A stretch of 27,506 bases of DNA, from the NCBI GenBank assembly GCA_045640165.1, contig JAZUEK010000056.1:1-27506 (forward strand), written 5' to 3'. Made by a program: the position numbers and the translations under genes. The notes beneath the pieces are model-generated. The model was not told the DNA's origin and did not search any database. It saw only the letters and a list, made by a program, of their open reading frames with translations. Positions 22,904-27,506 of the stretch are shown in pieces. The DNA comes from RGIG426 sp045640165. Lineage in GTDB: Bacteria; Bacillota; Clostridia; Oscillospirales; Acutalibacteraceae. How positions within the stretch are numbered: the first letter of the stretch is position 1; each line of letters begins with the position of its first letter.

Positions 22904-22979
22904 TGTAGGGGCGGACGTCCCCGACTGCCCCATGGTCAGTGCTTGTCCATTGGGGGCGTCGAGGGCGCCGCCCCCTACA
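22904..22979. repeat. MITE-like element B with TGTAGGGGCGG / CCGCCCCCTACA ends
   Basis: The 76-base segment has inverted ends of about 11 bases (TGTAGGGGCGG; CCGCCCCCTACA) and further imperfect internal pairing (GGCGGACGTCCCCGAC against GTCGAGGGCGCCG). It shares the GTAGGGG end with element A, 20 bases to its left. Confidence 0.65.
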
Positions 22980-22984
22980 ACATC

Positions 22985-23060
22985 ACTCAAAGTGACATTT
23001 TGAAATCCGTCCGCAAAGCGGACTCCTTACCTCTTCACTATTCATTCTTCACTTTTCACT
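22985..23060. repeat. AT-rich repeat-like intergenic tail
   Basis: A short hairpin (GTCCGCAAAGCGGAC, 23009-23023) is followed by iterated TTCACTATTCATTCTTCACTTTTCAC-type sequence. No gene is seen. Together with elements A and B this fills the 376-base gap between argS and the M23 gene. Confidence 0.45.
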
Positions 23061-23061
23061 A

Positions 23062-23093
23062 AAAAACCCCTTGCCACCCGGCAAGGGGTTTTT
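23062..23093 (-). terminator. Terminator of the M23 peptidase gene
   Basis: Perfect 14-base arms based on AACCCCTTGCC / GGCAAGGGGTT with an ACCC loop and A/T tracts on both sides. It begins one base after the M23 stop codon. Confidence 0.92.
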
Positions 23094-23094
23094 C

Positions 23095-23868
23095 TTATTC
23101 ACTTTTCGTTGGCTCGACCGTTTTCACTGGCACGCCGATGACCGCCGTCGGGTCGAGCACGCGGCTTCCTGCCGCCATTTCGAGGTGCAAATGCGCCCCG
23201 AGATCCGCCTCGCACGGAATTTCCGCCAGCGCGCCGATGGGCTCGCCGAGTTTCACCGCCGTGCCGACCGCCAGCGTACAGTTGACGCCGCGATAGGTGG
23301 AAATCGTGCCGTCGTGGTGGTCGAGCACCAAGCACCCACCCCACAATGCGTTGTCGTATACGTCGGTAATCGTGGCGTTTGCCACCGCTTTTACCGTGTC
23401 GCCGAGCACGCCCTCAAAATCCACGGCATAATGCACTTTCCACGTCTCGAGCGTCTCCCAATACACCGGATCTTTGGCGTAGCCGCGCAGCACCGTATTG
23501 TTGAGCGGCAGCACGTAGGTGTCCGCGGCTTTTACCGTCGCGGTCGTGGTGGGTTTTGTCGCGGTCAACCGCACCGTTGTGCGGTTATCCGGCACGGTCG
23601 CAACGTTGTGCCCTACCGCTACCGCTCGGGTTGTCGTCGCCACCGTCGTTGTAACCGCCGACGTACCCTCCTCTTTCGCAAGCAGACTGTCGTTCACCGT
23701 CCACACGGCCACGCCGCCCACCGCCGCCACACACAAAGCGAGCACAAGATAAAATCCGCTCCCGGCAAAAAACTTTTTGGCGCGGCTCGGCTTCGGCTCG
23801 TCGATTTCCTCAAAATCCAGCCCGTTCAGGCCACTGTCCCAAAATTCATCTTTTTCAAAATCCGACAT
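23095..23868 (-). CDS. Membrane-anchored M23 (LytM) endopeptidase, SpoIIQ-like
   Basis: 257 residues: an acidic cytoplasmic N-terminus (1-37), one membrane helix (38-58), a threonine-rich linker (70-112) and a LytM/M23 domain (125-245). The zinc ligands are visible as HYAVD (His146, Asp150) and HLH (His226, His228), so the domain looks active. The segment from LRGYAKDPVYWETLETWKVH (127-146) to TYRGV is typical of clostridial SpoIIQ-like proteins, which act in the engulfing mother cell/forespore channel; no spoIID neighbour is present, so general wall hydrolysis is equally possible. CGGAGGA lies 9 bases before the ATG. A TTGTGA-18-TATAAA promoter may precede it. It has its own terminators on both sides. 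Confidence 0.88.
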   Translation of the reverse strand: MSDFEKDEFWDSGLNGLDFEEIDEPKPSRAKKFFAGSGFYLVLALCVAAVGGVAVWTVNDSLLAKEEGTSAVTTTVATTTRAVAVGHNVATVPDNRTTVRLTATKPTTTATVKAADTYVLPLNNTVLRGYAKDPVYWETLETWKVHYAVDFEGVLGDTVKAVANATITDVYDNALWGGCLVLDHHDGTISTYRGVNCTLAVGTAVKLGEPIGALAEIPCEADLGAHLHLEMAAGSRVLDPTAVIGVPVKTVEPTKSE

Positions 23869-23914
23869 GTGTCATTCCTCCGTTTCGCCCATAGTGTGGG
23901 CAACTTGAGAGAAA

Positions 23915-23944
23915 TTTATACGGACTTTTTGAAAATTTTCACAA
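23915..23944 (-). promoter_or_regulatory. Possible promoter of the M23 gene
   Basis: Minus-strand TTGTGA (23944-23939), 18 bases, TATAAA (23920-23915). It looks like a vegetative promoter; I do not see a clear forespore sigma-factor consensus. Confidence 0.4.
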
Positions 23945-23952
23945 CAAAAAAA

Positions 23953-23982
23953 GCAGGGCGACCATATCGCCCTGCTCGTTTT
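23953..23982 (-). terminator. Terminator after the 212-residue membrane protein gene
   Basis: Arms GCAGGGCGA and TCGCCCTGC with a CCATA loop. On the minus strand the hairpin is followed by TTTTTTT, and on the plus strand by TCGTTTTTT, so it may work both ways. Confidence 0.9.
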
Positions 23983-23997
23983 TTATTTTTCAAAATA

Positions 23998-24636
23998 TCA
24001 CGGATGGCATTTTGCACAGGGCGTATACCCCCGAGCAATCACTTCTTCACGCGTGCCGTAATAATCCAGTCGATTCTTTTCTTTGATACGTTTAGCATCG
24101 CCACAGGAAGAATAGTGGAATTTGCCTGTGTTCTTGTTAAGAATGTACTCATACTTATATACCTCCACCGGTTCTTCCACAACCGGCGCCTTCGTTGTTG
24201 GTTTTCGTGTCGTTGTCGGCTTTTTCGTTGTTGTCGTCGGTTTTTTGGTCGTGGTGGTCGGTTTTTCCGTTGTGGTTGTAGTTGGCTTTAGCGTTGTCGT
24301 GGTAGGTTCTTCCGTCGTCGTGGTCGTGAGTTCTGTTGTTGTCGTCAATTCCGTTGTTATTTCTTCCATCGGTGTCGATTGCGTCGTTATTGAAACGGTT
24401 ACAATCGGATTACTCGACACAGACGATTGTGACGTAGGCACAATCCCACTTACAGCGTTTGGCTCATTGGCGCCTAATGTTCCTGCCAGCAAAATAAAGC
24501 CACCCCATATCGCAACCACAATCGTTTTTACAAGGCCAGAAACGTTTGCTTTTTTACAAAACAAAATCGGAAGAGAAATCGGCCAAAACAAAATAATAAC
24601 CGCCCATTTCAAACATCCGCCTTTTTTCTTTTCCAT
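23998..24636 (-). CDS. Membrane protein with Thr-rich linker and C-terminal Cys/His module
   Basis: 212 residues. Two membrane segments (about 11-27, 36-56) are followed by a low-complexity threonine tract (94-149, repeats of KPTTTT type) and a 52-residue C-terminal module (161-212). The module, NTGKFHYSSCGDAKR then GYTPCAKCHP, has His174, Cys178, Cys207 and Cys210, a likely zinc site. The same module ends the nuclease gene just upstream, with Y-LN-NTGKFHY, NR-D, R-EVIA-G and PC-KC in common. In other Firmicutes I know this module as the tail of secreted DNA/RNA nucleases. Function is unknown: perhaps a nuclease partner or surface binding protein. GAGGGGG lies 9 bases before the ATG. It is 33 bases downstream of the nuclease. 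Confidence 0.82.
   Translation of the reverse strand: MEKKKGGCLKWAVIILFWPISLPILFCKKANVSGLVKTIVVAIWGGFILLAGTLGANEPNAVSGIVPTSQSSVSSNPIVTVSITTQSTPMEEITTELTTTTELTTTTTEEPTTTTLKPTTTTTEKPTTTTKKPTTTTKKPTTTRKPTTKAPVVEEPVEVYKYEYILNKNTGKFHYSSCGDAKRIKEKNRLDYYGTREEVIARGYTPCAKCHP
24190..24357. repeat. Threonine-codon low-complexity tract
   Basis: Codes for repeated TTT/KPTTTT residues in the 212-residue membrane protein. The plus strand reads as iterated GTTGTCGT/GTCGTGGTC runs, a likely site of slippage and length variation. Confidence 0.8.
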
Positions 24637-24669
24637 TTTTCATTTCCCCCTCAGGTTGGTTTGTTACAA

Positions 24670-25896
24670 TCACGGATTGCATCTCTTACACGGAACAAAT
24701 CCGGCCGCAATCACTTCATCTCTAGACCAATTCACATCTTTACGGTTGTGGTCCGCCATTGCCCCAACTGACGAACAGCCCGGATAATGGAATTTTCCCG
24801 TGTTGGTGTTAAGCACATAGGTAATCCCAACGCTTGTGGGAACCACCTTTTTCACCGTTGTTGTCGGTTTTTTAGTAGTCGCTTTTGTGGTGGCCTTTGT
24901 AGTCGTAGTAAAACCACTAATTTGTTTGCTACTTCCATCTGCGTAATTGATTTGAATATGCGGCTGATTGTTATAGCAAAAAACGTTAAAACAAATCCCT
25001 TTTCCGCCGTCTTCAACTGAGTAAGCTTCCATCAGAACGCCGGTCGCGACAAGATTGTTGCCTTCAAAAATAGGCGTAACACGATAAAGAACGTGGTTTT
25101 TTGACCACTCCACATAGTCCGCCACCTTATTTTCAAAAGGAAGCATCCCCGACATATTCATATATCTTGTGCCGGTAATCAAATTTTGCGTATTGGCGTT
25201 CTCGCCGGAAAGTTCATAAGCAATGAGATGACAGCGGTTATACAAATATTTATCCGCGATACAATCGTACTTAACGGTGTGCCATCCGCTCGGCTTAATC
25301 ATACCGATTTCGCCGCGCTTTTCCGTCGGCATAATATCTGTTCCGATACACGCAAATGCCACGCCGCAACGGCCAAGAGAATCCAACGGCGAATACCGTT
25401 CAAATGACGTTGTCATATAATCCGCATTTGTGAAAAACGGAATGTTATTGTTTATCTCAACGTACGCTTTGCTTGTAAATGCAGGAATGTTTTTGACATT
25501 GAATTTCGAAACAACCGGAAGATGGATTTTCGGTTTTGTCGTCGTAGGGGCAACCGTGGTTTTTGTGGTAGCCCTCGTCGTGGTTGTTGTCGTAGTAGGA
25601 ACTGTGGTCGTTGTTGTCGTGGTCGTTGTCGTTGTTGTGGATGTAGTCGTAGTTGTAGTTTCTTCCAGCGTGGCCGTGGTCGTCGCAGTCGTAGTGAAAA
25701 CAGCTGTAGTCGTCGCACCTATGGTCGTAGGAGAATCGGTTATAGTGCTCGCAATACTGCTATCCGAAGAAGAAATCTCATCATCAAAAACAAGTGGCGA
25801 ACACGCTGTAAAGTTTAGCAGCAACAAAGCGGCTGCAACAACGAAAGTTACTCGTGTCAACTGGCTTTTTGAAAATCGACTAAATTTTTTATTCAC
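24670..25896 (-). CDS. Lipoprotein DNA/RNA non-specific endonuclease (EndA-like, Endonuclea_NS_2)
   Basis: 408 residues. The signal peptide ends in LNFTAC (lipidated Cys32). A threonine-rich linker (57-121) leads to the nuclease domain (about 125-325), with YDCIADKYLYNRCHLIAYEL (210-229, catalytic His223), GENANTQNLITGTRYMN (231-247) and MLPFENKVADYV, the pattern of the EndA/DNA-entry nuclease family; NRCH replaces the classical DRGH. A second Thr/Lys linker (330-350) precedes the C-terminal Cys/His module (358-408; His370, Cys374, Cys403, Cys406). The enzyme would degrade extracellular nucleic acid at the cell surface. The start is a GTG at 25896 with GGGGGG about 10 bases upstream; no ATG precedes the signal peptide. 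Base composition seems more AT-rich than the flanking genes. Confidence 0.9.
   Translation of the reverse strand: MNKKFSRFSKSQLTRVTFVVAAALLLLNFTACSPLVFDDEISSSDSSIASTITDSPTTIGATTTAVFTTTATTTATLEETTTTTTSTTTTTTTTTTTTVPTTTTTTTRATTKTTVAPTTTKPKIHLPVVSKFNVKNIPAFTSKAYVEINNNIPFFTNADYMTTSFERYSPLDSLGRCGVAFACIGTDIMPTEKRGEIGMIKPSGWHTVKYDCIADKYLYNRCHLIAYELSGENANTQNLITGTRYMNMSGMLPFENKVADYVEWSKNHVLYRVTPIFEGNNLVATGVLMEAYSVEDGGKGICFNVFCYNNQPHIQINYADGSSKQISGFTTTTKATTKATTKKPTTTVKKVVPTSVGITYVLNTNTGKFHYPGCSSVGAMADHNRKDVNWSRDEVIAAGFVPCKRCNP
25534..25728. repeat. Threonine-codon low-complexity tract
   Basis: Encodes the linker between lipid anchor and nuclease domain, including a run of about a dozen consecutive threonines. 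The plus strand is a G/T-rich array of GTTGTCGTGGTC-like units. Confidence 0.8.
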
Positions 25897-25918
25897 CGCG
25901 TTTTCGCCCCCCTTATTT

Positions 25919-25966
25919 CTTTGTTTTTAATTCATTCTTAATTCTTAATTTTTAATTCTTCATTGA
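25919..25966. repeat. AT-rich iterated repeat at the udp 3' end
   Basis: Minus-strand sequence is built from AATTAAAAATTAAGAATTAAG-like iterations, extending across the udp stop codon into the 41-base gap before the nuclease. The last residues of udp (NEELKIKN) are encoded by this repeat. Confidence 0.55.
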
Positions 25967-26705
25967 TCAAAATTCTCGTCGCTTCCACCGCGGTTTTAAT
26001 CGCGTCGGTCGTGTCGTGGACTTCGGGGTTGTCGAGGCCCAACCGCTCGCGCTCCTGATTCCATACAATCGAAAACACCGATCCGGCGCGCACGCGCAAG
26101 GTCGAACACACGATAAACAGCGCCGCGCTCTCCATTTCGGAGGCAAGACATCCGGCGCCAATCCACGCGCGCCATTTGTTTTCGAGGTCATAGCCTACGG
26201 GCATCCGGCTCGGCGAATGTTGCCCGTAAAACGAGTCTTTGCTCTGCACCACGCCGGTGTGCCATCTAAGCCCGAGCGTTTGCGCCGCTTCTTTCAAAGC
26301 GCAGGTCACGTCAAGATCCGGCACGGCAGGATATTCAATCGGCACGTATTCGCGCGTCGTTCCCTCCATCCGAATCGAGCCGGTCGCGACCACCACGTCG
26401 CCACCAATGACTTCGGGTTGCATACCGCCGGCAGTGCCGATACGAATAAACGTCGAAACACCGAGCGCCGCAAGCTCCTCCACCGCAATCGCGGTAGACG
26501 GGCCGCCCATACCGGTGGACATCACCAGCACCGGCGCGCCCGAAATCTTGCCGAGCCACGTCGTATACTCGCGGTTTTGCGCCAAAAATTGCGGCTCGTC
26601 CAAAAATTGCGCAATTTTCTCTACGCGACCGGGATCGCCCGGCAAAATCACGTATTTCGCGCCTTTCGCGTCGTTAAATCCAATATGATACGATTGCTGC
26701 ACCAT
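25938..26705 (-). CDS. udp: Uridine phosphorylase (nucleoside phosphorylase family)
   Basis: 255 residues of the PNP/UDP family, cytoplasmic, cleaving uridine with phosphate to uracil and ribose-1-phosphate. YVILPGDPGRVEKIA (18-32) holds the phosphate-binding loop, then MGGPSTAIAVEEL (67-79), RIGTAGG (88-94), SKDSFYGQHSP (155-165) and the ribose-binding SEMESAALF (189-197). The loop sequence favours uridine over purine specificity, but the family is difficult to separate by eye. The start at 26705 was chosen for AAAAGGGGG 8 bases upstream; an in-frame ATG at 26765 lies in the promoter region. The last eight residues come from an AT-rich repeat. A secreted nuclease follows, so nucleoside salvage after nucleic-acid breakdown is a reasonable inference. 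Confidence 0.92.
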   Translation of the reverse strand: MVQQSYHIGFNDAKGAKYVILPGDPGRVEKIAQFLDEPQFLAQNREYTTWLGKISGAPVLVMSTGMGGPSTAIAVEELAALGVSTFIRIGTAGGMQPEVIGGDVVVATGSIRMEGTTREYVPIEYPAVPDLDVTCALKEAAQTLGLRWHTGVVQSKDSFYGQHSPSRMPVGYDLENKWRAWIGAGCLASEMESAALFIVCSTLRVRAGSVFSIVWNQERERLGLDNPEVHDTTDAIKTAVEATRILINEELKIKN

Positions 26706-26736
26706 AAGAACGCCCCCTTTTTGTTTGAACAGTTTC

Positions 26737-26765
26737 AGTATAGCACAAAACCCCGAAAAAAACAA
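26737..26765 (-). promoter_or_regulatory. Promoter of udp
   Basis: Minus-strand TTGTTT (26765-26760), 17 bases, TATACT (26742-26737). The -35 lies right after the U-tract of the dockerin gene terminator. It may also serve the nuclease and the 212-residue protein, as no clear promoter lies between them. Confidence 0.6.
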
Positions 26766-26768
26766 GAG

Positions 26769-26801
26769 AAAAGCCTCTCCCGATTTTCGGGAGAGGCTTT
26801 T
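26769..26801 (-). terminator. Terminator of the dockerin gene
   Basis: Arms AAAAGCCTCTCCCG and CGGGAGAGGCTTTT around an ATTTT loop. On the minus strand it is followed by a T-rich stretch. It sits 12 bases after the dockerin gene stop. Confidence 0.92.
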
Positions 26802-26813
26802 AAGGTTTTGTGA

Positions 26814-27506
26814 TTACGCCGTCGGGCCGAGCTCGTCGATGAGCCCCGCCATATATTTGCGAATCATCAGCACGTCTTTCATGTTGATCTCGCCATCGCC
26901 GTTCGCGTCGGAGTTCAGCGGATGCAGCATGATTTCAATGCCGGCCAGGTGTTTACGGAGCGTCAACACGTCTTTCATATTAACGTCGCCGTCGCCGTTG
27001 GCATCACCGTAGAGGATGACGTCCGCCTGCGTGCCGGTCGTCGTGCCGGTTTCGGTCGCAGTGGCGGTCGGCTTAGTCGCAGTGGCGGTCGGCTCGGTCG
27101 CAGTGGCGGTCGGCTCGGTCGCGGTGGCGGTCGGCTCGGTGGGTTCTGTCACAAACACGCCGTTGGCAGAGACGATAAACAGCGGCTCCTCACCGGAAAC
27201 GTCCAGATAGGAGTACTCCGCATCCACCACATCGGTGGAACCATTGATAAGGATCGTCGCGTCATCCGCGAACACATAGCCCTCGTTCGCAACGAGATTC
27301 CACCACACACTGTACACGTTGTTCGCCTCAAACGTGTCGTCATCGCCCAAAACTCGGCTGTTGAACACATCCCACCAGCCGTTCATCGTCACCGTATACG
27401 GCGCGTTCTCCGGCAGAGTATATGCCATATGGTCGCCGGCTTTTTCGCCGTAAACCGGAGTGACGTCCGCATTCAGAATGGTAATTTCATCGATAACCGC
27501 CGGTTT
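26814..27506 (-). CDS. Secreted dockerin-domain protein, C-terminal part (runs off right edge)
   Basis: The frame is open to the window edge, so at least 230 residues are present and the N-terminus is missing; an internal ATG at 27428 is not the start. A beta-rich domain (VIDEITILNADVTPVYGEKA, then PYTVTMNGWWDVFNS and YVFADDATILINGSTD) is followed by a linker of TEPTATA repeats and a type I dockerin. The dockerin has two calcium loops: GDANGDGDVNMKDVLTLRKHLAG and, nearer the C-terminus, SDANGDGEINMKDVLMIRKY. Dockerins plug secreted enzymes or adhesins into cohesin scaffolds of cellulosome-like complexes. No catalytic domain is visible in the part seen. A terminator follows. Confidence 0.88.
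   Translation of the reverse strand, partial: KPAVIDEITILNADVTPVYGEKAGDHMAYTLPENAPYTVTMNGWWDVFNSRVLGDDDTFEANNVYSVWWNLVANEGYVFADDATILINGSTDVVDAEYSYLDVSGEEPLFIVSANGVFVTEPTEPTATATEPTATATEPTATATKPTATATETGTTTGTQADVILYGDANGDGDVNMKDVLTLRKHLAGIEIMLHPLNSDANGDGEINMKDVLMIRKYMAGLIDELGPTA
27061..27140. repeat. 21-base tandem repeat encoding TEPTATA linker
   Basis: Nearly four units of GTGGCGGTCGGCTCGGTCGCA (27061-27081, 27082-27102, 27103-27123, partial from 27124), differing at only a few positions. In-frame units would let linker length vary without frameshift. Confidence 0.9.

Noticed and set aside
22808..22979. CRISPR array in the argS-M23 gap
   Set aside because: The repeats are inverted pairs, not regularly spaced direct repeats, and no cas gene is nearby.
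25430..25930. Valine-rich plus-strand ORF opposite the nuclease linker
   Set aside because: Threonine codons read backwards give valine runs; no ribosome site.
27016..27210. Plus-strand ORF of Val/Ala repeats at the dockerin gene
   Set aside because: It is the complement of the TEPTATA linker repeat; the dockerin frame is the real one.

Overview
The window looks like a chromosomal contig from an uncultured clostridial bacterium of the Oscillospiraceae/Ruminococcaceae type. This is inferred from four things: Firmicutes-style Shine-Dalgarno sites (AAAGGAG/GGAGG), TATAAT promoters, LexA boxes of the Gram-positive form GAAC-N4-GTTC, and a type I dockerin protein at the right edge. Housekeeping genes are moderately GC-rich, which creates many long antisense shadow ORFs. 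No rRNA, tRNA, CRISPR array, prophage or transposase gene was seen.

Left block (1-7349, minus strand). A probable operon reads proS, a short cyclophilin, a lipoprotein cyclophilin, an alpha/beta hydrolase, a membrane-anchored MurF-like ligase and ddl. A clear promoter lies upstream of proS. Ddl makes D-Ala-D-Ala and the MurF-like enzyme would add it to the peptidoglycan precursor. Past ddl is the 5' part of a secreted LamG-like protein that runs off the left edge.

Centre-left (7531-10335). A P-loop ATPase of the PRK06851 type, whose second P-loop appears lost, is followed by a small three-helix membrane protein. The promoter of that small gene carries two tandem LexA (SOS) boxes. It converges on a membrane-bound DUF3810 protein with an HEMAH motif, with a strong bidirectional terminator between them.

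Centre-right (10516-22718, plus strand). Ten genes are packed with overlaps or gaps of 20 bases or less: prmA, rsmI, a membrane-anchored DUF4375/DMP19-like protein, a lipoprotein, a GT39-like membrane glycosyltransferase, prfC, a YfhO-family protein, murI, a ywiB-like DUF1934 gene and argS. One promoter precedes prmA and one terminator follows argS, suggesting a 12-kb operon that mixes translation functions with cell-envelope synthesis.

Right block (22719-27506). A convergent intergenic region carries two palindromic elements bounded by GTAGGGG/CCCCTAC ends. Then, all on the minus strand, come an M23/SpoIIQ-like endopeptidase, a membrane protein and a lipoprotein nuclease that share a C-terminal Cys/His module and threonine-rich linkers, a uridine phosphorylase, and the C-terminal part of a dockerin protein. 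The candidates most worth follow-up are the SOS-controlled membrane protein, the paired secreted proteins with the shared metal-binding module, the MITE-like palindromes and the ATPase with a decayed second nucleotide site.
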